Assembly: GCA_041390905.1 (NCBI GenBank)
Contig: JAWKPA010000012.1
Location: 2,418,001 to 2,482,000, forward strand
Direction of reading: 5' to 3'
Origin: JACKCD01 sp041390905
GTDB lineage: Bacteria > Chloroflexota > Anaerolineae > Promineifilales > Promineifilaceae
Length of the DNA: 64,000 nt
The notes under the pieces were generated by a model. The model made no database searches. It worked only from the letters and a program-made list of their open reading frames with translations, and was not told the origin of the DNA. Positions within the stretch are counted from its first letter, which is position 1, and each line of letters begins with the position of its first letter. Made by a program: the position numbers and the translations under genes. Below, piece by piece: positions 44,885 through 53,587 of the stretch.

Positions 44885-46546
44885 ATGGCAACTGATACCC
44901 TGAGCGGCCAAGAAACGGCCGTTGGCCAAACTAAAACCAGCTTTTTCTCTGGTCGGCGCGGCCGGTTACTCCGCGAGAATCTAACTGCTTACCTTTTTCT
45001 GGCTCCGGCAGCCATCCTCATTTTTACATTTGGCATTTTCCCCATTTTCTACGCCTCATATGTTAGCCTCTACCGTTGGCGCATCCGCCAAAACGGGTAT
45101 GTTGGGCTAAAAAACTATGTTGATTCAATGGGGGACATGGCCTACGTCTTTTTTGGCCTCATTATCTTTGCGCTGCTGGCAGTCGGTATTACGACGGTCT
45201 TGCGCACGCTGCGTGAAGCCAAAGAGATGGAGATTCCCCGCACCTTCCCGCTTCTTAATCTAGTACCGGGGGCTATTATCACTACCGGGTTGGCTCTTAT
45301 TTTGCTGCGCTTTATTACCTTTTTCACGCAGGAACAGGCCATTGAAGCGGGTGAGGCGCGTATTTTGGGCAGTATTCCGCTGGGAATTGTTGCGCTGGTA
45401 ATTGGGTGGGCAGCATCGCGGCAAATTAGCCAGTGGCAGCGGCGTGCCACTGGGAAAAGCCCGTTTGCGGTGATTCCAAACTTTTTGCAGCCGGGAATAA
45501 CGGCCGTTATTACCATCGGCGGTGCCCTCTTTCTCGCCTATTTTGTCCTCACCACCCTCTTCAGCAGCCCTACCCTGGTCGTCGCCCTCATCAAAATCCG
45601 CGTCGTTGTCACCGGTTTGGCCGCCCTGGTTGTCTCTTACTTTATTTGGAACTGGGCCATGCGGCAGTTTGAGACCAAAAAGCTCATCGGGGGTGTCCTG
45701 GCTGCCGCCATCTTCATTGGTGCCGGTGTTTACCTCATCTCCATCTGGCCCATTGCCAGTGCCGGGGCCGACCCCAACTTCTATCTCTCCTTTGCGGTTA
45801 CTGTCTTCTACTCGGCCGGCGCCGTACCCATTCAGCTAGCCATTGCCCTCGTTCTTGCCTACCTGCTTTTCCAGGATCTCAAAGGACGTGCCCTTTTCCG
45901 CGTCATCTTCTTTGTCCCCTACATCGCACCCACCGTTGCCGGCGCGGCCGTTTTTCAAGTCCTCTTCAGCCTGCGAGAAACCAGCCTGGCTAACAAATTC
46001 ATGCAGTTCATCACCGCCAATCCAGACTTGCAACTGCGTTGGCTCAAAGAACCCGGCTCAGTAATAGCCACACTTGGGCAAGCCTTTGGCTTTGAATCTA
46101 CCGCCAACTGGGAATTCGGCCCCAGCCTGGCTCTCTTTGTCGTCATCCTGTTTAGCATCTGGCGTTTCGTCGGCTATGACACCGTTATCTTCCTCGCCGG
46201 GCTTGGCGGCATCCCACGTTCGCTCTATGAAGCCGCTGAAATAGACGGAGCCAATCGCTGGCACCTCTTTCGCCACGTCACACTGCCGCTGTTATCCCCC
46301 ACCACCTTTTTTCTATCAGTAATTTCTGTCCTGGGTACCTTCAAAGCGTTCAACACCATTTGGGTCATGCGCGACAGTGCTGCCCTCGGTACCGTTGACA
46401 CCGCCAGCATCTACTTTTTTGAAACCTTTCAACGCGGTGCCCGCTTCGGCTACGCCGCATCCATGGCAATGGTTCTGTTTGCCGTCATGCTCACCCTAAC
46501 CATTATCCAAAATCGCATTGCCGAGCGGAGAGTCTTTTATGGCTAG
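44885..46546 (+). CDS. ABC sugar transporter permease (MalF-like), 553 aa
   Basis: Inner-membrane subunit of a carbohydrate importer (CUT1 type). The protein is hydrophobic with a long extra membrane region: after the first helix it carries additional transmembrane segments (about residues 80-310) before the standard permease core. The core ends with the EAA loop EAAEIDGANRWHLFRHVTLPLL that contacts the ATPase. Usual members are about 300 residues, so the N-terminal half is an extended insertion of unknown role. AGGAGGAAT precedes the ATG. The stop overlaps the next gene by 8 bases. The ATPase gene is not in the window. Confidence 0.88.
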   Translation: MATDTLSGQETAVGQTKTSFFSGRRGRLLRENLTAYLFLAPAAILIFTFGIFPIFYASYVSLYRWRIRQNGYVGLKNYVDSMGDMAYVFFGLIIFALLAVGITTVLRTLREAKEMEIPRTFPLLNLVPGAIITTGLALILLRFITFFTQEQAIEAGEARILGSIPLGIVALVIGWAASRQISQWQRRATGKSPFAVIPNFLQPGITAVITIGGALFLAYFVLTTLFSSPTLVVALIKIRVVVTGLAALVVSYFIWNWAMRQFETKKLIGGVLAAAIFIGAGVYLISIWPIASAGADPNFYLSFAVTVFYSAGAVPIQLAIALVLAYLLFQDLKGRALFRVIFFVPYIAPTVAGAAVFQVLFSLRETSLANKFMQFITANPDLQLRWLKEPGSVIATLGQAFGFESTANWEFGPSLALFVVILFSIWRFVGYDTVIFLAGLGGIPRSLYEAAEIDGANRWHLFRHVTLPLLSPTTFFLSVISVLGTFKAFNTIWVMRDSAALGTVDTASIYFFETFQRGARFGYAASMAMVLFAVMLTLTIIQNRIAERRVFYG

Positions 46547-47639
46547 TCAAGCAACTCAACAGCAAAAAAGCCGTAGCCGGTTAGACATTGCCCGCCTGCT
46601 CATGTATACCGCGCTCATCGGCTACGCTTTTATCTCCATCCTGCCGCTATACTACATGTTCAGCACCTCCATCATGACCCTGAGCGAAGCCAACGCCGGG
46701 TTATGGTGGCCGCGCAAAATTGATTTTCAATACGACATTACCCCCTGCATCCTGCTCACCACAGACACATTTATTAACGAAAGTGGGCAAACTGTCACCG
46801 AGACCCGCCTGATTAGCGATGTATCAACCGAGGCAGCCTCTGAACAGCAGTACGGGCTACGTTCCGAAGAGGCGCGTGCCGCCAGCATCATGAACCGCAA
46901 CGAAATTTTGCGTATTCCCTTCTTCACCAACTACTGCGCCGCCTGGGAAGACGCAAAACTGGGTACCTACATCTGGAATACCATCCGCATCGTCTTTATC
47001 ACCCTCATTGGGGTGATTATTTTCTGCACCCTGGCCGCCTACGCCTTTGCCCGCATGGATTTCCCAGGCAAAGATTTGATGTTTGGTATCATGCTTGCCA
47101 CCATCATGGTTCCAGAGATGGTGCAGCAACTACCAAACTTTTTGCTGGTCAATGAAATTGGCAACTTTTTTGGCAGCGAAGGGCTGGGTCTTTGTGGCGA
47201 AGTTAAAAACTGCTGGATTAACAACTGGCCGGCACTCACCATCCCGTTTATGGCAACGCCTATTGCCATCTTTCTGCTGCGGCAACATTTTGCCACCATT
47301 CCCATGGAACTATGGGATGCAGCACGAATGGATGGAGCCGGCCATTTGCGCTTTCTAGTTCAGGTAGTGGTGCCATTGTCCCGGTCAGCACTCTTTGTCG
47401 TGATTCTGCTCGATTTCATTGGTGCCTGGAATGCCTTGGCCTGGCCTATTCTTGTGACCAGCGGCGATGCCTGGCGTCCTATATCATACGGCTTGCAATC
47501 ATTCATCCGCGAAGAAGGCAACTTTGCTCATTTGCGGATGGCAGGCTCGATGATTACAACCTTGCCCCTTCTGATTCTTTATGCTTTCACACAGCGTTCT
47601 TTTGTGGAGGGAATCAACACAAGTGGGTTGAAAGGGTAA
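46539..47639 (+). CDS. ABC sugar transporter permease (MalG-like), 366 aa
   Basis: Second membrane subunit of the importer. The start at 46539 overlaps the MalF-like stop (ATGGCTAG), indicating translational coupling. Six helices are expected. A large periplasmic segment (about residues 45-130, containing two Cys) follows the first helix. The EAA-like loop is MELWDAARMDGAGHLRFLVQ. The gene contains no AACGGCCGTT copy, unlike most neighbours. Function inferred from fold and operon. Confidence 0.88.
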   Translation: MASQATQQQKSRSRLDIARLLMYTALIGYAFISILPLYYMFSTSIMTLSEANAGLWWPRKIDFQYDITPCILLTTDTFINESGQTVTETRLISDVSTEAASEQQYGLRSEEARAASIMNRNEILRIPFFTNYCAAWEDAKLGTYIWNTIRIVFITLIGVIIFCTLAAYAFARMDFPGKDLMFGIMLATIMVPEMVQQLPNFLLVNEIGNFFGSEGLGLCGEVKNCWINNWPALTIPFMATPIAIFLLRQHFATIPMELWDAARMDGAGHLRFLVQVVVPLSRSALFVVILLDFIGAWNALAWPILVTSGDAWRPISYGLQSFIREEGNFAHLRMAGSMITTLPLLILYAFTQRSFVEGINTSGLKG

Positions 47640-47680
47640 CTGATTAAGGAGGTGATGCTTACTAGACCTAGTGAGCAAAG

Positions 47681-47710
47681 TTGCTACCGAATCGTCGTTT
47701 TATGTACAAT
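47681..47710 (+). promoter_or_regulatory. Possible internal promoter for the solute-binding protein
   Basis: TTGCTA, 18-base spacer, TACAAT in the 138-base gap before the binding-protein gene. TAGTGAGCAA occurs twice around it (near 47669 and 47718), a possible operator pair. Extra transcription would give the usual excess of binding protein. Confidence 0.4.
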
Positions 47711-47777
47711 TCATCTTTAGTGAGCAATGGCGGGTTGTCCGCCTATGCAAATTTAACATTCTCTGGAGGAGAATAAA

Positions 47778-49430
47778 ATGTTGAAAACCAAGTTTATTGT
47801 TTTGTTGACCATTTTTGCCCTGGTTTTGGCCGCTTGTGCCAATACGGCAGATCTGGAACAAGCTGTGCAGCAGGCTGAAGCGCAAGCTGCCAATGTACAG
47901 GCAACAGCTGAAGCAATGGCGGCTGCCGCTGGTGTTGATGTTGAGGCTGCCAAGGCAACGGCTGAAGCTGCTGCCATGCAGGCCCAGGAGCTGGCTCAGG
48001 AAGCTGCCCAGAGTGAAGAAGCGCAAGCTGCACTGGCCGCAGCGCAGGAACAACTGGCCGCAGCACAGGCTGCAGCAGAAGAAGCTGCTGCTCGCGCCGA
48101 TGCAGCAGAAGAAGCTGCATCCATGGTCGCTGTTGACTATGATACCGCAGTCTATGGCGTCCTTGATGATGTTGATCTGACTGGGGCAAATGTTGTTTTC
48201 TGGCACCAGCACAGCGGTGGTCGTGAAGAAGAGTTGATGGCGATGGTTGATGAATTCAACGCCAACAATGAATGGGGCATCACCGTTGAGGCACGTAACG
48301 AAGGTGGTTATGGCGACATCTATGACAAGATGATTGCTGGGTTGACCACGGGTGAACTGCCGGGTTTGGTGGTTGCTTACCAAAACCAGGCTGCTGCCTA
48401 TGAGGTAGCTGATGGCCTGGTAAGCCTGGAACCTTATATCAATCACCCCGTTTACGGCTTGAGTGCTGAGGATCAGGCTGATTTCTTTAAGGCATTTGTT
48501 GATGCTGACAAGCTGCCACAGTTTGGTGGTAAGGCTTATGGCTTCCCGCCCAATCGCTCGATGGAGCTGATGTACTACAACGCTGAGTGGCTGGCTGAGC
48601 TGCGTGCTGCGGGTGCTGTTAGCTTTGATGGCCCACCGCAGGATCCGGATCAGTTTGCCGAGGCTGTTTGCGCTGCTTCTCAAAATGCGTTTAGTAAGAA
48701 CAGTTCTGGTACAACCATTGGCTATGAGGTTCGTACTGATGCGTCGAATGTTGCTTCGATGGCATTTGCCACGGGTGGTGACATTTATGACTACGATAAC
48801 AACCAATTCACCTACAGCCAGAAGGGTTTGGCCGACTATATGACGATGATGGCGCAACTGTTGGCTGATGGCTGTGCCAGCGAAATTGCTGAGAACTTTG
48901 GCGACCAAACGGACTTTGGCAATGGCCGGGTTCTGTTTACGATGGGGTCTTCCTCTGGGTTGCCGTTCTACCAATCGGCCGTAAATGATGGCGAAGCTGG
49001 TGGGTTTGAATGGTCTGTGGCTCCAATTCCGTACACCACGCCAAATCCGGAACTGAATGTGTATGGGGCAAGCGTTAGCGTTCCCAAGACCGATCCGCAA
49101 ACCCAGTTGGCAGCATGGCTGTTCATTCGCTACTATACTTCGGCTGACATTCAGGCACGGTGGGCACGGGCCAGCAATTACTTCCCGGTACGTGAGAGCG
49201 TAGCTGATGGGCTGACTGAGTATTTTGCTGAGAACCCGGCTTACCAGACTGCTTTTGAGATGCTGCGTTACACCAAGACTGAGCCTGGTGTGGCTGGCTA
49301 TGATCCGATCCGTGATGCTGCCCAGGAAGCGTTTATTCGGGTGCTGAATGGTGAGGATGCCAATACGGTTTTGGCTGAGCTTGATGCTACGGCTAATCAA
49401 CTGTTGGCTGAATCGGCTCCGTCTAACTAG
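47778..49430 (+). CDS. Sugar ABC transporter substrate-binding lipoprotein with alanine-rich coiled-coil stalk
   Basis: Captures a sugar outside the membrane and delivers it to the MalF/MalG-like permeases upstream. Signal peptide with lipobox LVLAAC (Cys about residue 20), then about 100 residues of Ala/Glu/Gln-rich coiled coil, then a CUT1 binding protein fold from about residue 135 (VVFWHQHSGGREEELMAMVDEFN). The 550-residue length exceeds usual members by the stalk, which should hold the binding domain away from the membrane. CTGGAGGAGAATAA precedes the ATG. Codon choice is less GC-rich than in neighbours and no palindrome occurs in this gene, hinting at separate origin or high expression. 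Ligand unknown. Confidence 0.88.
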   Translation: MLKTKFIVLLTIFALVLAACANTADLEQAVQQAEAQAANVQATAEAMAAAAGVDVEAAKATAEAAAMQAQELAQEAAQSEEAQAALAAAQEQLAAAQAAAEEAAARADAAEEAASMVAVDYDTAVYGVLDDVDLTGANVVFWHQHSGGREEELMAMVDEFNANNEWGITVEARNEGGYGDIYDKMIAGLTTGELPGLVVAYQNQAAAYEVADGLVSLEPYINHPVYGLSAEDQADFFKAFVDADKLPQFGGKAYGFPPNRSMELMYYNAEWLAELRAAGAVSFDGPPQDPDQFAEAVCAASQNAFSKNSSGTTIGYEVRTDASNVASMAFATGGDIYDYDNNQFTYSQKGLADYMTMMAQLLADGCASEIAENFGDQTDFGNGRVLFTMGSSSGLPFYQSAVNDGEAGGFEWSVAPIPYTTPNPELNVYGASVSVPKTDPQTQLAAWLFIRYYTSADIQARWARASNYFPVRESVADGLTEYFAENPAYQTAFEMLRYTKTEPGVAGYDPIRDAAQEAFIRVLNGEDANTVLAELDATANQLLAESAPSN

Positions 49431-49476
49431 GTTTATGGGATTGGTTTAGTCTGCAAAGCTAAATCAGTCTTGATAC

Positions 49477-49514
49477 AAAAGCCTCAGAGGGTTTCCTTTG
49501 GGGCTTTTCTTTTG
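49477..49514 (+). terminator. Intrinsic terminator of the ABC operon
   Basis: AAAAGCC (49477-49483) pairs with GGCTTTT (49502-49508) and is followed by T-rich bases. It runs into the start region of the next gene at 49517. Confidence 0.75.
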
Positions 49515-49516
49515 TT

Positions 49517-50335
49517 ATGAGAGATGTGACGTTAGAGAAATTGCTGGGGGTGGCGGAGAAAACGGCCGTTTCTGCCGCTACCCTCCTCCGCGAAAAATGG
49601 CAGCAGCCGCGCCAGTTGACGGCCAAGGGGTTCCGCGACCTTGTGACCGACGCCGATTATGCTTCACAGGCATTAATCACGGGGCAAATTCAGCAGGCCT
49701 TCCCGGAACATGGCTTTTTGACCGAGGAAGAGGACAGCGAGTTGCCCGACAGCGGCTCCATCATTTGGGCCATTGACCCGGTGGATGGGACAACAAACTA
49801 CAGCCGCCAAATTCCCATCTTTACGGTGGCAATTGCGGCGGTGGATGTGGCTACACGGGAGGTGGTAGTAGGCGTTATCCTGGATCCCATGCGGCGGGAG
49901 TTGTTTAGTGCGGCGCAGGGGCTGGGGGTATGGCTGCAGGTTGACGGGGGGGAAAAACGGCCGTTATCCGCCAGCACCGTCTCCACCCTGACCGAAAGCA
50001 TTGTCAGCCTGGACATGAGCCATGAACCTCGCAACCGCCAATCTGCCCTTAACTTTGTCCAGCACACTGGTAACGAGATTAGCAAGATAAGGCTTCTTGG
50101 CTCGGCTGCCCTGGCGATGGCGTGGCTGGCAGCCGGCCGCCTTGACGCCTATTTAAACTACCACCTGCACCCGTGGGACGTGGCTGCAGCCAGCCTGCTG
50201 GTGCGGGAAGCGGGGGGACAGGTCACAACGCTGGATGGGCAGCCGTGGCGCTGGACAAAAGAGGCAGGGGGCGTGGTGGCAACAAACGGCCGTTTGCATC
50301 CCCAACTCCTGAAAAAACTCACCCCCTCATTCTAA
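49517..50335 (+). CDS. Inositol monophosphatase family protein
   Basis: Mg- and Li-sensitive phosphomonoesterase of 272 residues. Motifs: EEED near 70-73, DPVDGTTNY at 87-95, and HPWDVAAASLLVREAG in the C-terminal half, supplying the metal-binding acidic residues. Substrate could be inositol phosphate, or histidinol phosphate (HisN-type), which would fit hisA and hisF 7-8 kb away. The start ATG follows the upstream terminator directly and has little room for its own promoter or ribosome site. Palindromes read as K-T-A-V, K-R-P-L and N-G-R. Confidence 0.9.
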   Translation: MRDVTLEKLLGVAEKTAVSAATLLREKWQQPRQLTAKGFRDLVTDADYASQALITGQIQQAFPEHGFLTEEEDSELPDSGSIIWAIDPVDGTTNYSRQIPIFTVAIAAVDVATREVVVGVILDPMRRELFSAAQGLGVWLQVDGGEKRPLSASTVSTLTESIVSLDMSHEPRNRQSALNFVQHTGNEISKIRLLGSAALAMAWLAAGRLDAYLNYHLHPWDVAAASLLVREAGGQVTTLDGQPWRWTKEAGGVVATNGRLHPQLLKKLTPSF

Positions 50336-50457
50336 GCCCGTGTACGGTTTACCACCACCCGCTTAGGTCTCATCATGAGATTTATCCATTGCCAACCCAT
50401 AACCGGGTTAGTAAAATCCACCTTGCGTCACAAAGACGCCGTATCGGAGTGATTGCT

Positions 50458-51279
50458 ATGCGTTGGCCTCCCTACAAACATATCATCTTTGACTGTGACT
50501 CCACGCTAACGACCATCGAAGGCATTGATGTACTGGCCGAAACGGCCAGAAAGAAGTGGCGTGTTGAAGTATTAACCAATGCCGCCATGAATGGCAACCT
50601 TGATTTGAGCGAGGTATACGATAAACGCCTAAAAGCCGTGCAGCCCACCAAAAAGCAAATCCAGGCCATTCGCTCTGCCTATAAACGCCACGTCGTGGAA
50701 GATGCGGCTGAAGTCATTCGCATGCTGCAAGAAAAAGGCCATCAGGTTTATATCATCAGCGGCGGGCTGGCAGAGCCAGTGGCGGAGTTTGGGGTCTATC
50801 TGGGCGTACCGCATGACCACATTCGGGCGGTGGAGGTGCAATACAACGAGCTTTCTGGCAATTGGTGGCAAAGCAAGCCAGGTGATGAACGGTATTTGGC
50901 GTATGAGGCGGGGGCGTTGACCATTAGTGACGGCAAGGCAGAGGTGGTGCGGGATTTGTTGGCCGGGCAAAACGGCCGTTCTCTCCTCGTTGGCGACGGC
51001 ACCAGCGACCTCCTCGCCAGCCGCGCCGTAGACCTCTTCGTCGGCTTTGGCGGCGTTGTCGCCCGCCAGCGCGTTCAGGCCGAAGCCCCCATCTTCATCA
51101 ACACCCCCAGCATCGCCCCCCTGCTTGCCATCGCCATGGGGCCAGCCGAACTCATTAACCTGGGCAATCCTCAACTTGAACAAAAAATTGTGCAGCAAAT
51201 TGAAACAGGAGCATTGACATTTCAAAATGAGCAGCTTGAAACAAAATTCCAGCGAGCCTTCAGCGCCCGCCCAACCTGA
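50458..51279 (+). CDS. HAD-family phosphoserine phosphatase-like protein
   Basis: Likely releases phosphate from phosphoserine. HAD motif I is FDCDSTLT (nucleophile Asp), motif II lies around YIISGG, and motif III/IV is LLVGDGTSDLLA. CGGAGTG precedes ATG 50458. The 273-residue protein overlaps the following aminotransferase gene by 53 bases, a sign of linked function: together they would form the last two steps of serine synthesis. Serine is also the precursor of selenocysteine. Other HAD substrates cannot be excluded. Confidence 0.75.
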   Translation: MRWPPYKHIIFDCDSTLTTIEGIDVLAETARKKWRVEVLTNAAMNGNLDLSEVYDKRLKAVQPTKKQIQAIRSAYKRHVVEDAAEVIRMLQEKGHQVYIISGGLAEPVAEFGVYLGVPHDHIRAVEVQYNELSGNWWQSKPGDERYLAYEAGALTISDGKAEVVRDLLAGQNGRSLLVGDGTSDLLASRAVDLFVGFGGVVARQRVQAEAPIFINTPSIAPLLAIAMGPAELINLGNPQLEQKIVQQIETGALTFQNEQLETKFQRAFSARPT

Positions 51280-52354
51280 TCACGTCCGTCTTTTCATCCC
51301 TGGCCCCGTTGAGGTGCGCCCCGAAATTTTGGCCGCCCAAACGCAATGGATGATCGGCCATCGGATGCCCGAATGCCTCGACCTCATTGGCAGCATTCAC
51401 CCCAAACTCAAACAAGTTTTCTACACCAACAGCCGCGTCCTCATCAGCGCCTCCTCCGGCAGCGGCCTGCTGGAAGCCGTCGTTCGTAACTGCGTTGCAA
51501 ACAAGGTTCTCAATTGCGTTAATGGGGCTTTTAGCCAGCGACAGCACGAAATCACCATCGCCAACGGCAAGGCGTGCGAACTACTAGAAGTGGAATGGGG
51601 CAAAGCCATTTTGCCCGACATGGTGGTTGACCGCCTCGCCAGCGGCGACTTTGATGCTGTGACCGTTGTCCACAACGAAACCAGCACCGGTGTCACCAAC
51701 CCCATCCAGGAAATTGCCGCCGCCATTCGCGCCCTGCCCAACGGCAAAGACATCTCCATTTTGGTAGATTCTGTCAGCGGCCTTTCCGGGGCGCGGCTAG
51801 AATTTGATGCCTGGGATTTAGATGTGGCGTTGACATCCAGCCAAAAAGCGTTTGCACTTCCGGCCGGCCTTGCCTTCTGCGCCGTCTCTGACCGCGCTCT
51901 GGCAAAAGCCAAAACAATCCCCAATCGCGGCTCCTACTTTGACTTTGTAGACCTGGACAAATATCTACAGAAAAACCAAACACCTGCCACCCCCGCCATT
52001 TCCCTGCTCTACGCCCTAGACCTACAGCTTACCCACATGCTGGAAGAGGGGATGGAAAACCGGTTTGCCCGCCACCTTGCCATGCGCGACCGCACCATTG
52101 CCTGGGCCAAAGGCCACGGCTTTGAGCTGTCGGCCGAAGAAGCCTACGCCTCCCCCACCCTTACCTGCGTAGACAACAACCTCGGCATCAGCATCAGCGG
52201 CATGAACAAATTCCTTCGCACCAAGGGGCTAATCATCTCTGATGGTTATGGCGCATTAAAAGGCAAGAACTTCCGCATCGCCCACATGGGCGACACGCAA
52301 ATGAGCGATTTGGAAGAGCTGCTGGCGGCAATGGATGACTATTTGGCGCAATAG
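51227..52354 (+). CDS. Class V aminotransferase (phosphoserine or serine-glyoxylate/alanine-glyoxylate type)
   Basis: PLP-dependent enzyme of 375 residues. FIPGPVEVRPEIL at the N-terminus, SSGSGLLEAVVRN for phosphate binding, DSVSGLSG with the PLP-binding Asp, and the Schiff-base Lys in TSSQKAFALPAG. The fold branch includes serine-glyoxylate aminotransferases and the class V phosphoserine aminotransferases used by some archaea and Chloroflexota. The overlap with the phosphatase gene favours a phosphoserine aminotransferase role. It is followed by a family A repeat and the convergent selenoprotein gene. Confidence 0.85.
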   Translation: MSSLKQNSSEPSAPAQPDHVRLFIPGPVEVRPEILAAQTQWMIGHRMPECLDLIGSIHPKLKQVFYTNSRVLISASSGSGLLEAVVRNCVANKVLNCVNGAFSQRQHEITIANGKACELLEVEWGKAILPDMVVDRLASGDFDAVTVVHNETSTGVTNPIQEIAAAIRALPNGKDISILVDSVSGLSGARLEFDAWDLDVALTSSQKAFALPAGLAFCAVSDRALAKAKTIPNRGSYFDFVDLDKYLQKNQTPATPAISLLYALDLQLTHMLEEGMENRFARHLAMRDRTIAWAKGHGFELSAEEAYASPTLTCVDNNLGISISGMNKFLRTKGLIISDGYGALKGKNFRIAHMGDTQMSDLEELLAAMDDYLAQ

Positions 52355-52360
52355 CTTGTA

Positions 52361-52404
52361 GAGATTGGAGATTGGAGATTGGTGAATCTCCAATCTCCAA
52401 TCTC
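52361..52404. repeat. Family A inverted repeat between convergent genes
   Basis: GAGATTGGAGATTGGAGATT followed by the complementary AATCTCCAATCTCC arm. It lies exactly between the aminotransferase and selenoprotein stop codons and could terminate both. Confidence 0.85.
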
Positions 52405-52950
52405 CTAATCTTCCCAAAACGGTTCCAGTTCCACTCCCAGCCCATCGGCCAAACGATTGACATAGGCGTAGTAGGCCGTTACCTGGTTAATGTCCAGAAT
52501 CGCCGCATCGCTCAAACCTGCGTCGCGCAGGGCAATGACATCGGCTTCCACCATTTCCCACGGCCGCAGCGTCAGCTTTTCCACATAGACCAGCATAGCG
52601 CGGTCGGCATCGCTCAAATTGGCCTGTCGCCAATCTGCCTTTAGCTGGGCTACCAACGCCGCATCATCCGTCAGCTTACGGAGACCCTCTCCGTGATGCT
52701 GCATTCAGTAGCGGCAATGGTTGAGGGCCGAAGACACCACACCAATGATTTCGCGCTGCGCCCGACTCAAATCGGAACGGCCGCGCATGAGGTGGGCGTA
52801 GAGGCGAAAATGGGTTTCCAGCGATTTGGGGTTGAGGCTGTGGATTTTGAGGATGTTGTCTACCCCGCCCCACGGTTCAGTCATTGTGCTATACAGTTCA
52901 GCCAGCTTTCCGGTGGCTTCGTCTTCTTGAATAACTTTTATCCAGGCCAT
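52405..52950 (-). CDS. Selenoprotein of the AhpD/carboxymuconolactone decarboxylase family (CxxU), 181 aa
   Basis: Two abutting frames separated only by an in-frame TGA (52705-52707) form one family-length protein. Read with selenocysteine at residue 82, the active site is E-x6-VSSALN-H-C79-R-Y-U82-x3-H86-x3-L, the AhpD peroxidase-related pattern VSxxNxCxYCxxxHxxxL with Sec in place of the second Cys. Downstream of the TGA the sequence continues in frame with the family to the end (LRPWEMVEADVIALRDAGLSD...). A SECIS-like hairpin follows the TGA by 10 bases. selB is encoded at 23114-24976. Likely a thiol/selenol peroxidase or peroxiredoxin-type reductase. A truncated pseudogene is the alternative but is less likely given the exact motif position. 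Confidence 0.85.
52678..52694 (-). promoter_or_regulatory. SECIS-like hairpin downstream of the UGA codon
   Basis: On the minus strand ACGGAGA-GGG-TCTCCGT forms a 7-bp stem with a G-only loop, 10 bases after the UGA at 52705-52707. The distance, stem and unpaired G in the loop fit the bacterial SECIS consensus recognised by SelB. Outer bases GCAGCATC and GATGATGC can pair further around a bulge. Confidence 0.75.
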
Positions 52951-52960
52951 TGGTTAGTTG

Positions 52961-53008
52961 GGGATTGGAGATTGGAGATTGAAGAACCTTTCCAATCTCC
53001 AATCTCTA
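52961..53008. repeat. Family A inverted repeat
   Basis: GGGATTGGAGATTGGAGATTG and complementary CAATCTCCAATCTC around GAAGAACCTTTC, between the VOC and selenoprotein genes. Confidence 0.85.
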
Positions 53009-53587
53009 ATATGGATTTTTAGGCGAACGGTCGTCAGAAAGCGACCGGGTGGTACGGCGGGTAAGGATCTCGATGGCGTCGGCCAGATGTTCGTCCATGA
53101 TGTTGTAGGCACCGGCTGCTACGCGCAGTTTGTGGGCTTCTAACAACACTTCGCTGTGGGTCACACCGATGGGGGGATCAAATTTGTAGTTTGCCAGCTC
53201 CAAAAGCTGCCCCAGCGGGTCGCGGAAGTAGATGGAGTACATAAAGCCGCGATCTACCTCGCCGCTGTTGGCAATGCCGCGCTCGTCAAGCCGCTGTTTG
53301 ACCTGGGTGTAGGTGGCGCGGGAGACGGTGAAGGCGATGTGGTGGAGGTTGCCGATGCCTTCGGGGTTGGGGGTGCTGTCTTTGGGGTGGCGTTCGTTGG
53401 TGAAGATGGTGATTAAACGGCCGTCTCCGGGGTCAAAATACAAATGATTCTGCTCTGGCACGTCCAGATTAGGCTGCTCAAACAGCAGCGGCATCCCCAG
53501 TACCCCTTCCCAAAAATCAACCGACGTTTGCCGGTCGGCACCAATCAGCGTGATATGATGAACACCTTGCGTTTGTATTTTTCTCAT
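53006..53587 (-). CDS. VOC family (glyoxalase/extradiol dioxygenase-like) protein
   Basis: Metal-dependent vicinal-oxygen-chelate fold. The 193-residue protein starts MRKIQTQGVHHITLIGADRQ with the first metal His in HHITL, has LHHIAFTV at the second repeat, and the Glu in GQLLELANYK completing the typical H-H-E site. A C-terminal helical extension follows. Start chosen at 53587; no Shine-Dalgarno is seen and a family B repeat lies immediately upstream. Same strand as the selenoprotein gene, so they may be transcribed together. Substrate unknown. Confidence 0.88.
   Translation of the reverse strand: MRKIQTQGVHHITLIGADRQTSVDFWEGVLGMPLLFEQPNLDVPEQNHLYFDPGDGRLITIFTNERHPKDSTPNPEGIGNLHHIAFTVSRATYTQVKQRLDERGIANSGEVDRGFMYSIYFRDPLGQLLELANYKFDPPIGVTHSEVLLEAHKLRVAAGAYNIMDEHLADAIEILTRRTTRSLSDDRSPKNPY

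Noticed and set aside
47641..47704. 21-codon peptide after AAGGAGGTGATG
   Set aside because: The ATG is too close to the Shine-Dalgarno-like sequence and the peptide has no recognisable feature; probably leader of the binding-protein gene.
47700..49400. 566-residue open frame antisense to the binding-protein gene
   Set aside because: Product has no domain or signal logic; the plus-strand gene has lipobox, fold and operon context.
50336..50457. tRNA or structured RNA in the gap before the HAD phosphatase
   Set aside because: Only short inverted repeats (GCGTC/GACGC) without cloverleaf or conserved T-loop.
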